Assembly (NCBI GenBank): GCA_002840505.1
Contig: PHBC01000004.1
Span: forward strand, 1 to 64,000
Direction: 5' to 3'
From: Deltaproteobacteria bacterium HGW-Deltaproteobacteria-2
Lineage (GTDB): Bacteria > Desulfobacterota > Syntrophia > Syntrophales > Smithellaceae
Length of the DNA stretch: 64,000 nucleotides
The notes below the pieces were generated by a model. The model searched no databases, had not been told where the DNA came from, and saw only the letters and a program-made list of their open reading frames with translations. The position numbers were made by a program, and so were the translations under genes. Positions 37,287 through 46,167 of this stretch are shown here, piece after piece (the first letter of the stretch is position 1; each line of letters opens with the position of its first letter).

Positions 37287-37616
37287 TTATAAACTTTTTT
37301 TAACAAAACTTTCCAGTCTTTCTTTAGGGACAAGACCGATGAGCGTGTCCAGGACTTTGCCGTCTTTAAAGAGAATAAGAGTTGGTATACTGCGAACGCC
37401 GTAATTAATTGCTGTTTTCTGATTTTCATCAACATTTAACTTCATGATTTTAACACTATCTTTTAATTGTTCAGCAAGTTCCTCAACAATAGGACCTATG
37501 GCTTTACAAGGCCCGCACCATGGTGCCCAAAAATCAATTAGTACCGGTTTGTCGCTTTTAAGAACTTCACCTTCAAAATTATCGTCGGTGGCAACACCTA
37601 AGAATTGACTGGTCAT
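37287..37616 (-). CDS. trxA: thioredoxin
   Basis: A 109-residue cytoplasmic thioredoxin with the redox-active motif WCGPC at residues 33-37, preceded by PVLIDFWAP and followed by the cis-Pro region RSIPTLILFKDG. It reduces disulfides in target enzymes. Strong RBS (tggaggac). Likely cotranscribed with bamD. It may also reduce the selenoperoxiredoxin encoded at 51419, though that is only an inference. Confidence 0.96.
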   Translation of the reverse strand: MTSQFLGVATDDNFEGEVLKSDKPVLIDFWAPWCGPCKAIGPIVEELAEQLKDSVKIMKLNVDENQKTAINYGVRSIPTLILFKDGKVLDTLIGLVPKERLESFVKKSL

Positions 37617-37767
37617 GAATTACGTCCTCCATAACTTTTTTATCGCTGGTTTATATGTCATAATAGAACTCAGAAAGTCAAATGCTATCTGATAGCATAA
37701 AAACAGCTGCGTCTTTGACTACTTTTAATTAATTTGCTATAAAAGCATAAGTAGCAAAGGAGATATT

Positions 37768-38475
37768 ATGGGTCTTTTGGGAGTTATTTCCAACAAATTA
37801 GTCATAGAAAGAAGCGATTTATTAAGAAATAGCGTAACCAGATCGATGAGAAATGAATATGGCCGGGCATCAGTTCTACTCAAAGACAGAATGGCATGGA
37901 TTATCAGACATGGCAACACCCCAAATGACTATGTTTTACCGCATTTGATTAATTATCGTGCTAATTTACAAGCGCTGAAAGATCTGGGCGTAACCGAAAT
38001 AGTCAGTATTAATTCCACGGGTTCATTAAAAAAAGATTTATATCCGGGAATGATAGTTATTCCCGATGATTTTATTGCGTTGACACCTACCCCGACTATT
38101 CATAAAAACAGAGCCGTTCATATCACTCCGTCACTAAACGAAAATGTGCGGCAAAAGCTTATTAAAGCTGCAATAAGCAATAAAATTAAAGTTGTTAAGA
38201 AGGGAACTTACTGGCAAATGCAGGGTCCCCGGCTGGAAACAAAAGCGGAAATTAAAATGATAGCCAATTATGCCGATATAGTAGGTATGACTATGGCCAA
38301 TGAAGCGGTAATCGCGCTGGAATTGGATTTACCTTACGCTGCCGCCTGCTCAATAGATAATTTCGGCAACGGACTTTTGAAGAAACCTTTAACTATGGAA
38401 GAAATCATTGCCGGTACCCGTAAAAATGCCGACCTGATGATTAAATTACTTCATGGTTATTTGAAACTATTTTAA
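37768..38475 (+). CDS. MTAP/PNP-family nucleoside phosphorylase
   Basis: A 235-residue trimeric-type purine nucleoside phosphorylase relative. Blocks seen are IIRHGNTPNDYVLPHLINYRANLQALKDLGV (substrate His region), INSTGSLKKDLYPGMIVIPDDFI, GTYWQMQGPRLETKAEIKM and VGMTMANEAVIALELDL. The typical methylthioadenosine phosphorylase motifs are present with some changes (GTYWQMQGPR where GTYVCTEGPR is common), so the substrate may be methylthioadenosine or another 6-oxopurine nucleoside. The RBS (aaaggagat) is good. Convergent with the 38629 gene; repeat copy 3 lies between. Confidence 0.8.
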   Translation: MGLLGVISNKLVIERSDLLRNSVTRSMRNEYGRASVLLKDRMAWIIRHGNTPNDYVLPHLINYRANLQALKDLGVTEIVSINSTGSLKKDLYPGMIVIPDDFIALTPTPTIHKNRAVHITPSLNENVRQKLIKAAISNKIKVVKKGTYWQMQGPRLETKAEIKMIANYADIVGMTMANEAVIALELDLPYAAACSIDNFGNGLLKKPLTMEEIIAGTRKNADLMIKLLHGYLKLF

Positions 38476-38501
38476 TAGAAAACAAATAATTTTTTAGAAA
38501 C

Positions 38502-38631
38502 TGATATTCCATGTTGCATTTAAAGGATAACGAGGCGGCAAGGAGGAGGCTCCGCAGGCATATATTATAATACGTCGAGGAAACCGACGATGAAGCCAAC
38601 AAAGTTAGCAGAAAAATGCGACTTGGTATCA
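38502..38631. repeat. dispersed intergenic element, copy 3
   Basis: A ~130-bp copy between two convergent genes. Its left end TGATATTCCATGTTGCATTT (38502-38521) pairs with the right end, complement of 38614-38631 (TGATACCAAGTCGCATTT), with a 2-nt bulge and two mismatches. The core includes GGATAACGAGGCGGCAAGG (also in copy 1), AGGAGGAGGC, TACGTCGAGGAAACCGACGA and CAACAAAGTTAGC. The right end overlaps the TGA stop of the minus-strand gene, just as copy 1 does. Confidence 0.85.
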
Positions 38632-39063
38632 GAAGGCGCCCAACTGACACGGCTTAACCTTTATTTCCAAAGCTTCGCAATCTGCACAAACTTTCATGCG
38701 TGGGATATTTAATTCTGAAGCAATTTTCCAGGCAGCTGCACAGGAAAGGTTTCCGTCTTTCAATGATGATGTAATCTTTTCTTTCACATCTTGCGTAACT
38801 TCTTTTGACGGTTGAACGATTTTTTTGGTCTCACCATAACCAAAGAGCCCGAGCTGACATTTGGTGATTTTAATATTAAGAATATCAATTGTCCGGCCAG
38901 TTTCTTCCAATGAACACCCTAGTTCACCGGCTATTTCTTCCGCTTTCTTGCATGAAATACTTTTATTCTTTGCCTGCTCTATTATTTCGTTCTTCAGGTC
39001 TTCGTCTACTTCAATACTCTGATCATGTTTTTTAAAATACTTTCCTTTATCTGTATGCGCCAT
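38629..39063 (-). CDS. small protein with an internal duplication, unknown function
   Basis: A 144-residue soluble protein made of two homologous halves. The first contains ISCKKAEEIAGELGCSLEE and ends NIKITKCQLGLFGYG. The second contains LSCAAAWKIASELNIPRMK and ends EIKVKPCQLGAF. Both have the SC-x-x-A pattern and a CQLG motif. I start at 39063, preceded by AAGGGGGAA; an upstream ATG at 39081 is weaker. The repeat of a Cys in CQLG could suggest metal or cofactor binding, but I do not recognise the family. Confidence 0.75.
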   Translation of the reverse strand: MAHTDKGKYFKKHDQSIEVDEDLKNEIIEQAKNKSISCKKAEEIAGELGCSLEETGRTIDILNIKITKCQLGLFGYGETKKIVQPSKEVTQDVKEKITSSLKDGNLSCAAAWKIASELNIPRMKVCADCEALEIKVKPCQLGAF

Positions 39064-39097
39064 AAATTCCCCCTTGCTCATAAATATATTATAAAAA

Positions 39098-39179
39098 TGT
39101 CATCCCGAATCCCGATTTCTCGCGATGAGGAATCTTAACAAACCATAAATCAAGACTTCTTCCTCCAGTCGAAGTGACA
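39098..39179. repeat. TGTCAT-family intergenic repeat
   Basis: Ends TGTCATCCCGA and TCGAAGTGACA are imperfect inverted repeats. The inner part contains GGAATCTT and AAGACTTC, which pair imperfectly. It lies between the ACT-domain gene and the duplicated-domain gene. Confidence 0.6.
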
Positions 39180-39190
39180 AGGAAGGGTGT

Positions 39191-39622
39191 TTACATGGAA
39201 GATAGAGCTTCTATATTCAGAGTCTTGAAACCCTTCTGTTCCAGTATTTTTTCCGTCTTTTGCATCTGATCGACATCAACCACAAACACCGCTTTTTTCG
39301 AACTCTCCAGTAAAAAACCATAAGCGTTATTGATATTGATACCTTCCTGATAAAGCAGCTGCATCAAATTATCCAATCCACCGGGAACATCGGGAATCAA
39401 AACAGCCAGTATTTCACGCAAATGCACGGTCATTCCCGCTGCAGAAAGAGCCGCTTCGGCACGCTTGGGATCATCAACAATTAGATTGATAATGCCGAAG
39501 GTATCAGCTGTCGCTATCGTCGTCGCTCGAATGTTGATTTTTTCCTTGGCCAGAACACCGGTTATCTGAGCAAGCTTTCCGGACTTATTTTCCGCGAAAA
39601 TAGAAAGCTGATAAGCAAACAT
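39191..39622 (-). CDS. tandem ACT-domain protein
   Basis: A 143-residue protein made of two ACT domains. The first is QLSIFAENKSGKLAQITGVLAKEKINIRATTIA; the second starts VLIPDVPGGLDNLMQLLYQEGININNAYGF. ACT domains bind amino acids to regulate enzymes. RBS aaaaaggag. It follows the acyl-CoA ligase gene by 17 bp, a pairing often seen with phenylacetate-CoA ligase-type enzymes in anaerobes, so it may regulate aromatic or branched-acid activation. Confidence 0.85.
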   Translation of the reverse strand: MFAYQLSIFAENKSGKLAQITGVLAKEKINIRATTIATADTFGIINLIVDDPKRAEAALSAAGMTVHLREILAVLIPDVPGGLDNLMQLLYQEGININNAYGFLLESSKKAVFVVDVDQMQKTEKILEQKGFKTLNIEALSSM

Positions 39623-39639
39623 TCTTTTCTCCTTTTTGT

Positions 39640-41274
39640 TTAATTACTCTCTGTCTGTGCTTCCACAAGGCTCCCGCCGTAATACTTTTCACGGAGCTTC
39701 GGCTTTTCGATTTTCCCGGTGGGATTGCGCGGCACCTTTTCAAAAATTATTTTATGCGGACGCTTGTAACGGGGCAGTGCGTTGCAGAACTCTGCAATTT
39801 CGGCCTCAGAAGATGAAGCACCCGGCTTTAACTCAACTATCGCGGCAACGATTTCGCCCAGACGGTGATCGGGAAGACCGATCACGGCGACATCTTTAAT
39901 TGCGTTGTGTGTACGCAGAAAATCCTCGATCTGTACAGGATAAATGTTTTCGCCGCCTGTTATAATTACGTCTTTCTTGCGATCCACAAGATAGATAAAC
40001 CCGTCTTCATCCAGACGCGCCATATCGCCGGTATAGAGCCAGCCGTTTTTGAGCACCTCGGCGGTGGCTTCCGGATTTTTGTAATAGCATTTCATAACGC
40101 CCGGGCCTTTTACACAAAGCTCGCCCACCTCGCCTTGCTTCACAGGACAACCATTTTCATCCGCTATCTGCAATTCCCAACTGTAACCGGCTTTTCCGAT
40201 AGCGCCGACTTTATGGATGTTTTCTATGCCGAGATGGACGCAACCCGGCCCGATAGATTCCGAAAGACCGTAATTGGTATCATATTCGTGGTTGGGAAAA
40301 TATTTTTTCCAGCGTTTAATCAGACTGGGCGGAACCGGCTGAGCGCCGATGTGCATCAGCCTCCACTGCTGCAATTTGTAATTCTCCAATTTTATATCGC
40401 CGCGTTCGATGGCATCCAGAATGTCCTGTGCCCACGGAACCAACAGCCAGACAATTGTTATCTGTTCTTCGGATATCACTTTGAATATCCATTCCGGTTT
40501 GACGCCACGCAGCAGAACCGCTTTGCTGCCGGAGAGAAGACTGCCGAACCAGTGCATTTTCGCTCCGGTATGATAGAGCGGTGGTATGCAAAGAAAATTG
40601 TCTTTGCGCGTCTGCTTGTGGTGAGCCATTTCCACTTCGCACGATATCATCAGGGCGCGGTGTGTGTGGAGAATCGCCTTGGGAAAACCGGTAGTGCCTG
40701 ATGAAAAATATATGGCCGCATCGTCATCGTCGGAAAGCTTGATTTTCGGAGCCGTGGAGGAACAGCACGCGGTGAGTGCATAATAACTCTCTGCAAAAGC
40801 AGGTCGGCCTACTCCCAAAAATAGCTTTATTTTTATTTTCGGAATATTGTCTCGAATCGCTACGACTCTTTCCGTAAATTCCGGCCCGAAAATCAAAACG
40901 TCACAGTCGGCCAGATCGAGACAGTATTTGATTTCATCTTCCGTATAGCGGTAGTTGAGTGGCACAGCAAGAGCGCCGGTTTTCAGAATACCAAAATAGA
41001 TCGGTAGCCACTCCAGGCAGTTCATCAGCAGAATACCGACCTTATGGCCTTTCGTCAGACCTCTTCCCAATAAAAAGTTGGCAAAGCGATTGGCTTTGTC
41101 GTCGAACTCGCGCCAGGTCATCTCCCGCCGGTAGCGATTTTCCGGATTGGTTTCTACAAGATCGTAATCCTTCCAGCTTGCGTTTATTTCTTTGATTTGA
41201 GGATTTATTTCAATAAGGCATATTTCTTCGCCGTACAGAGTGGCGTTGCTTGCAAGAATTTCTGTGATTGGCAT
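39640..41274 (-). CDS. AMP-dependent acyl-CoA synthetase
   Basis: An ANL-family ligase of 544 residues: IYFSSGTTGFPKAILHTH (P-loop, about 188-205), NYGLSESIGPG (A5 motif), YTGDMARLDEDGFIYLVDRKKDVIITGGENIYP (hinge) and the C-terminal PRNPTGKIEKPKL with the catalytic Lys. It makes acyl-CoA from a carboxylate; the substrate is not evident. It precedes the ACT-domain gene on the minus strand and probably forms a transcription unit with it. Confidence 0.9.
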   Translation of the reverse strand: MPITEILASNATLYGEEICLIEINPQIKEINASWKDYDLVETNPENRYRREMTWREFDDKANRFANFLLGRGLTKGHKVGILLMNCLEWLPIYFGILKTGALAVPLNYRYTEDEIKYCLDLADCDVLIFGPEFTERVVAIRDNIPKIKIKLFLGVGRPAFAESYYALTACCSSTAPKIKLSDDDDAAIYFSSGTTGFPKAILHTHRALMISCEVEMAHHKQTRKDNFLCIPPLYHTGAKMHWFGSLLSGSKAVLLRGVKPEWIFKVISEEQITIVWLLVPWAQDILDAIERGDIKLENYKLQQWRLMHIGAQPVPPSLIKRWKKYFPNHEYDTNYGLSESIGPGCVHLGIENIHKVGAIGKAGYSWELQIADENGCPVKQGEVGELCVKGPGVMKCYYKNPEATAEVLKNGWLYTGDMARLDEDGFIYLVDRKKDVIITGGENIYPVQIEDFLRTHNAIKDVAVIGLPDHRLGEIVAAIVELKPGASSSEAEIAEFCNALPRYKRPHKIIFEKVPRNPTGKIEKPKLREKYYGGSLVEAQTESN

Positions 41275-41425
41275 TTTTTATTCCTTCTACTCTTTACTCC
41301 CTGCGCCATCATTATGCGCATCATATAAGTGACAAGTTCGACAAAAAATTGCTTTTTACGGGTAACAAGATACGGATTTCGGACTTTTATGTCAAGACTG
41401 TTTTAGCCGGAAGATATGAATCAAT

Positions 41426-43381
41426 CTATTTATTTCCAACTATCAAGTCGTAGAAGTCCATTTTTCTACCGACTAGTGCCGAACCACTTTGAGAAAAATG
41501 TGTTTTATCTACAAAAATATATGTATTATCGATGTACGCTTTACACATGCCATTGGAACAAATACCATCATCAAGAAAAACAACTTTATTATTCTTTGAG
41601 ATATTTTTCAGGAATTCGTGTATTTTTTTCGATGTTTCAGTTTTTTCATCAATTTTAAAACCGCAAGTATTTAAATCACCGCCAAAGAATTCCATCCGAA
41701 CAAGGCATTCACCGATATTTTTGCCATTTTGAGGAATAGGAGAAAATATTACAGGTGTTATTCCCATATTCTTTAATTCGTCCAGTGTTTTAACAAAATA
41801 CTCGGTGAATAATTTTTTATTTACATCATAAACCTTGTCTTTGATCAATAATTGATTTTTATTATTTCCCAAGTATCCTGATAAAGCAGCCGAAATGGCG
41901 GCATATTTAACCGTATTATTTGATTTAAGCCAGTCACGTACACTGTTATTGAAATCCACGCAATCCTTAGCCTCATTAACCGTATTTCTATAGGAGACTG
42001 GCGCGATATCAAAGAACGGTCCACACGAACTTTTGGTCATTTGGATAATTTTAGCTTGCGGATTGGATGCTAAAATACCTTGAACCAGATGCGAAGCGTA
42101 AGAATCACCCCACACTAATATTTCCGGTTCGTCATTTGTCCTGCAATTCTTCGATAATGTAAATTTTTCATCACAATCATGACTGAGCCCGTGATTGATG
42201 GTTATTTTTTTGGACAAGTCAGCTAATACTATCCCTCTGCCATTCGTTCTTTTATTAAATCCATTGTTAATCTCACCAGTAATGCCAATAGCGATAAAAA
42301 CCACCGAACCGGCAACAGCAAATTTAAAGACTGTTTTTCTGCTGATGGCATTTTTATTTCTAAACGGTTTTTCAACAAAGCGCCAGCTGCAATAAGCAAG
42401 CACAAATGATAGAACCGTCAAAACAAGAAGCAGAACTGTGCCCGGTTCGGTTAAACTTCTATGACGCGCAAACACGAAAAGTGGATGATGCCATAAATAA
42501 GCGCTGTAACTTATCAATCCGAGGCCAACCAATATCCTTGTAGAAAGAAAACGGCCCGCAATAGTAGCGGATGTCGAAAATGCGATGATTAATGCCGTGC
42601 CGATAGTTGGAACAAGCGCATAAAGACCGGGAAAAGGAGTAGATTTATCAAACGCGAAGACGGAATAACAAATGAGAACTAACCCGAACAAGCCAAGCGC
42701 TTCGCTCGCAACTTTGTTCGATGATATAAACTCACCCTGCTCTTTCTTATACAAAAAGTAAAAAGCAATAAGTGCTCCTATGGCTAACTCCCAACCACGC
42801 GTGAGCAGAGAGTAGAAAGTTTCCCACGGTTTATGATAAGTGCCCCATTGCGCTGCAATTAAGCTGACAACGGCAATAGCCAGCAGCGATCCGAAGATCC
42901 ATCGTTTGCGTAATTTCCATAGTGCAATTAAAAAAAGAGGGAATAATATATAATACTGTTCTTCAACGGATAAACTCCAGGCATGAAGCAATGGTTTCAA
43001 TTCCGCTTGGGTTGCGAAATAACCGCTTTCTTTCATGAACAGTATGTTTGATGAAAAAGTTGAAATAGAGGTAAGACTTTTACAAAAGTCTTTAAAATGA
43101 TTTGGCAGGAGCCACAACCAGGCAAATGGCAGGCAACAGAGCATCACTAAAAATAATGCCGGTAAAATGCGCCTCGCTCTTCTTTCGTAAAATTTAGCAA
43201 TTGAAAACTTTCCTTCATTCATATCGGCAAGAATAATCGTCGTTATCAAATAACCACTGATAACGAAAAACACATCGACGCCGACAAAACCGCCTTCAAA
43301 CACTTTAAACCCGGCATGAAAGAAAATTACTGCAAGAACCGCAATAGCTCTTAGACCATCAATTTCTCCACGATATCCCAT
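41426..43381 (-). CDS. AT3/SGNH fusion O-acyltransferase (OafA/YrhL type)
   Basis: A 651-residue membrane protein. Residues ~1-370 are an acyltransferase-3 domain with about ten TM helices (YRGEIDGLRAIAVLAVIFFHAG; GVDVFFVISGYLIT). Residues ~400-651 form a periplasmic SGNH-hydrolase-like domain, with ILVWGDSYASHLVQGI (GDS motif) and FVDKTHFSQSGSALVG (catalytic Asp/His block). It acetylates or acylates surface polysaccharide such as LPS O-antigen or peptidoglycan-linked glycans. It is divergent from the solute-binding protein gene. Confidence 0.9.
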   Translation of the reverse strand: MGYRGEIDGLRAIAVLAVIFFHAGFKVFEGGFVGVDVFFVISGYLITTIILADMNEGKFSIAKFYERRARRILPALFLVMLCCLPFAWLWLLPNHFKDFCKSLTSISTFSSNILFMKESGYFATQAELKPLLHAWSLSVEEQYYILFPLFLIALWKLRKRWIFGSLLAIAVVSLIAAQWGTYHKPWETFYSLLTRGWELAIGALIAFYFLYKKEQGEFISSNKVASEALGLFGLVLICYSVFAFDKSTPFPGLYALVPTIGTALIIAFSTSATIAGRFLSTRILVGLGLISYSAYLWHHPLFVFARHRSLTEPGTVLLLVLTVLSFVLAYCSWRFVEKPFRNKNAISRKTVFKFAVAGSVVFIAIGITGEINNGFNKRTNGRGIVLADLSKKITINHGLSHDCDEKFTLSKNCRTNDEPEILVWGDSYASHLVQGILASNPQAKIIQMTKSSCGPFFDIAPVSYRNTVNEAKDCVDFNNSVRDWLKSNNTVKYAAISAALSGYLGNNKNQLLIKDKVYDVNKKLFTEYFVKTLDELKNMGITPVIFSPIPQNGKNIGECLVRMEFFGGDLNTCGFKIDEKTETSKKIHEFLKNISKNNKVVFLDDGICSNGMCKAYIDNTYIFVDKTHFSQSGSALVGRKMDFYDLIVGNK

Positions 43382-43492
43382 TAGTCACCCATAAAATTTC
43401 CGCCAGACATATACTAAAATGGCGGCGCAATTTTTTATAACTGTACCACCATTTTATCAAGTTAAATGATTATTTTAATAACAATATTAAGG

Positions 43493-43520
43493 TTGACTTT
43501 AAGTAATTTCGTAGTAAAAT
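43493..43520 (+). promoter_or_regulatory. promoter for the solute-binding/sensor operon (twin of the one at 54275)
   Basis: TTGACT (43493-43498), 16-bp spacer, TAAAAT (43515-43520). The surrounding block AAGGTTGACTTTAA (43489-43502) and the pattern around the -10 recur almost unchanged at 54271-54302. Confidence 0.6.
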
Positions 43521-43603
43521 TAATATGAAAGGAAGGAGATCAAGAGTCAACTACCAAATATCATATTAACTGACCACCAAATTTTCAATAAGGGGTAAAG
43601 AAT

Positions 43604-44617
43604 ATGATCCATTTCCAGAAAGACTTACATTTTGCCGCTCTTTTTCTTAGCACACTTCTATTTATCGTATTTACCATGAATGGCTGTCAGCCGCAGAAAC
43701 AATCCGGACCCCCGGAAAAAATTACCATAGCTTATTCAACTGCCGGCAACGCAATTCTCATTAACGTTGCCTTCGCGAAGGATTACCTTCGGGAAGAAGG
43801 TCTGGATGCAACGCCGCAGCCTCATGCCTTCGGGAAACCGGCTCTCCTGTCTGTGATTGATGGCAAGGCGGATATCGCTACAGTGGGAGATACACCAATA
43901 GTGTTCGCCGTCATGGGCGGCAAGAAAATCACTACCCTGGCAGTAATCCAGACTTCCAACAGAAATGAAACCATCGTGGCCAGAAGGGACAAAGGAATTG
44001 CCAAACCTTCCGACCTAAAAGGGAAAAAAATCGGCCTTACACTGGAAACAACGGGGCATTTCTTTGCGGATGCTTTTCTGCAACTCCACAATATCGGCAG
44101 AAAGCAGGTCAAAATTGTTGACCTGAAGCCCGACGAAATGGCCCATGCTCTCGACACTGGAAAGGTGGATGCCGTCTCCACATGGAATCCTACCGTGATG
44201 CAACTGAAGAATAAATTGGGAAGCAATGGGATAATGTTTTTCGGTGAATCACTCTACACCGAGAACTTCTGCGTTGTGGCCGGACAGGAGTATGTAAAGA
44301 ATAATCCCACGGCGATAAAAAAAGTTCTGCGGGCACTGATTAAGGCCGAAGCATTTGTGCATGAGCATCCCGAAGAATCGCGCCGACTCGTAGTCGAATC
44401 TCTCAAGGTTGATAAAGTAATTCTTGATGAAATATGGGACATTTTCACATTCAGGGTCGCGCTGGATCAGGCATTGCTGGTGGACTTTGAAGACCAGACG
44501 CGATGGGCAATAAAAAATAGATTAGCAGCATGCCGCGATATGCCCAACTATCTTGATTTCATTTATATCGATGGGCTTTTGGCAGTCAAGCCGGATGCGG
44601 TGAGGATCATTCGTTGA
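43604..44617 (+). CDS. ABC-type solute-binding lipoprotein (SsuA/NMT1-like)
   Basis: A 337-residue periplasmic binding protein of the taurine/nitrate/sulfonate class. A signal peptide ends in a probable lipobox (MNGC, about residue 28). Blocks such as ITIAYSTAGNAILINVAFAKDYLREEGLD, GKADIATVGDTPIVFAVMGG, DLKGKKIGLTLETTGHFFADAFL and TGKVDAVSTWNPTVMQL are characteristic. There is no permease or ATPase gene beside it; sensor and kinase genes follow instead. It may therefore feed ligand information to a sensor rather than to a transporter, which is inference. RBS aagggg. Confidence 0.85.
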   Translation: MIHFQKDLHFAALFLSTLLFIVFTMNGCQPQKQSGPPEKITIAYSTAGNAILINVAFAKDYLREEGLDATPQPHAFGKPALLSVIDGKADIATVGDTPIVFAVMGGKKITTLAVIQTSNRNETIVARRDKGIAKPSDLKGKKIGLTLETTGHFFADAFLQLHNIGRKQVKIVDLKPDEMAHALDTGKVDAVSTWNPTVMQLKNKLGSNGIMFFGESLYTENFCVVAGQEYVKNNPTAIKKVLRALIKAEAFVHEHPEESRRLVVESLKVDKVILDEIWDIFTFRVALDQALLVDFEDQTRWAIKNRLAACRDMPNYLDFIYIDGLLAVKPDAVRIIR

Positions 44618-44641
44618 TGGTCGCGTAAAAAGTCCAACATT

Positions 44642-44722
44642 CGTCATACCGGCGAACGCCGGTATCCAGAACATTTAATATTTACTGGATTCTGTGTCGC
44701 GCTCCGCTTGCACGGAATGACA
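44642..44722. repeat. TGTCAT-family intergenic repeat
   Basis: CGTCATACCGGC-GAAC-GCCGGTATCCAGAA at the left (read in two parts) and TGGATTCTG ... CGGAATGACA at the right; the GCCGG arms form an inner hairpin and the ends are inversely related. It ends 13 bp before the sensor gene ATG. Confidence 0.65.
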
Positions 44723-44735
44723 ATAGGAAAAAAAC

Positions 44736-46067
44736 ATGCAGATCAAAAAAAGACTGAGTATCAATAACTGGATTTCCCTGATTGTTGCTGTGCTTATAGC
44801 AATTTCCCTGTCCTGGTCGTTCTGGAATATTTACAGAGCCGACCGGAATGAGAAGCTCGTTGATGAAATGATAAAAACGGCCTTTGAACGCATCGCCTTG
44901 CGGGACGATTATCTTCTTAATCGGGAAGAACGGGCGGGCATCCAGTGGCACTTAAAGTCCGAAGCTCTCCGGAAATTACTGGAAACAGCGTCTGAAAGTT
45001 TTTCGAGCGCGGAAGACAAACTCCTGTTACAGGAAGCGCAAAAAAACTTTGATGCAACCTTTTCTTCATTCTCCTCGATAATCGAGAGAAGTAAGCGGGA
45101 GGCACGCCGTGCGAATAGCAGACTTATTTTTGATGAAGCGGGAACGCGGCAGATCGGCCAGGTATTTCTCAAGGCCTACGCCTTGATGGATATTATCAAT
45201 AGACTGCATGAATCAACCGTGAGGGAAAAGACCAAAGCACAAAACTGGGCTCTTTTGCTGATCATCATTTTGTTTGCGGGCAGCGGCATAGCGATTATCG
45301 TCAATTCAACTTCGCTCAACAGAATGGTGGCAAAACGCCTGACAGCGCTTGATCAAGGGATCGAAATCATCGGTAATGGCAATCTGAATTATCAAATACC
45401 TGTAACAGGCAATGATGAACTGGCTGATTTGGCCAAGGCCGTGAATGAAACGGTGGCTAAATTAAAGCAATCTTATACCTCCGTGGAAAATCTCCAAAGA
45501 GAAATCTCCGAGCGCAAAAAGTTGGAGGAGGATTTAAAAAAGCTTTACCTGCATCAGCAGACGCTCCTTGATGCTATTCCAGACATTATTATGGAAGTAG
45601 ATAAAAATAAAATTTATACATGGGCTAATCAGCCCGGCATCAAATTTTTCGGAAAGGATGTGCTCGGCAAGGCCGCTGATTTTTATTTTGTCCGGGAACA
45701 AGGAACGTTCGATAAGGTCCAACCCCTTTTCAACGGCAGTAATGATCTTATTTATTTAGAAAGCTGGCAGAAACGTAAAGACGGACAAGAGAGACTGCTG
45801 GCCTGGTGGTGCCGGGTTCTCAAAGATACGCAGGGGAATGTATCAGGAGCACTTTCTTCCGCCCGCGACATCACTGAAATCAGGCAGGCAGAGGAGGAAA
45901 TAAAAAAACTAAATGAAGAACTTGAACAGCGTGTCGCCCAACGCACCGCCGAATTATCAACCAAGACCGCTGATCTGGAACGGATAAATAAAGTATTCGT
46001 AGATCGGGAGTTGAGGATGCGGGAGCTGAAGAAACGGATAGCGGAGTTGGAGAAGCATAAAGGGTGA
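44736..46067 (+). CDS. membrane sensor: HAMP-PAS protein without kinase domain
   Basis: A 443-residue protein with an N-terminal TM helix (about 13-32), a helical periplasmic sensor region (DRNEKLVDEMIKTAFERIALRDDYLLNREER and following), a second TM (about 170-187), HAMP (about 190-240), and a PAS domain (about 265-390) leading into a long coiled coil that ends EELEQRVAQRTAELS and LRMRELKKRIAELEKHKG. No HisKA or HATPase domain follows, so it cannot phosphorylate by itself. A full kinase is encoded 100 bp downstream, probably as its partner. The four-helix periplasmic part could receive a signal from the preceding binding protein. Confidence 0.8.
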   Translation: MQIKKRLSINNWISLIVAVLIAISLSWSFWNIYRADRNEKLVDEMIKTAFERIALRDDYLLNREERAGIQWHLKSEALRKLLETASESFSSAEDKLLLQEAQKNFDATFSSFSSIIERSKREARRANSRLIFDEAGTRQIGQVFLKAYALMDIINRLHESTVREKTKAQNWALLLIIILFAGSGIAIIVNSTSLNRMVAKRLTALDQGIEIIGNGNLNYQIPVTGNDELADLAKAVNETVAKLKQSYTSVENLQREISERKKLEEDLKKLYLHQQTLLDAIPDIIMEVDKNKIYTWANQPGIKFFGKDVLGKAADFYFVREQGTFDKVQPLFNGSNDLIYLESWQKRKDGQERLLAWWCRVLKDTQGNVSGALSSARDITEIRQAEEEIKKLNEELEQRVAQRTAELSTKTADLERINKVFVDRELRMRELKKRIAELEKHKG

Positions 46068-46071
46068 AAAG

Positions 46072-46160
46072 TGAATAGTGAAGAGAACGAAGTGAATGGT
46101 GAGGGGAACCCTTTTTCAACTCTTCTCATTTCGCGCTTCACACTTCACGAGTAATGAAGG
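46072..46160. repeat. degenerate GTGAA repeats forming imperfect inverted repeat
   Basis: The gap between sensor and kinase genes consists of GTGAATAGTGAAGAG-type units on the left and their rough complements (CACTTCACGA, CTCTTCTCATT) on the right. A similar, more regular pair lies at 48357-48441 after the kinase. Confidence 0.5.
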
Positions 46161-46167
46161 TTAAACC

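Noticed and set aside
39865-40701. 278-codon plus-strand ORF opposite the acyl-CoA ligase at 39640
   Set aside because: Antisense shadow in a GC-richer gene with no recognisable domains.
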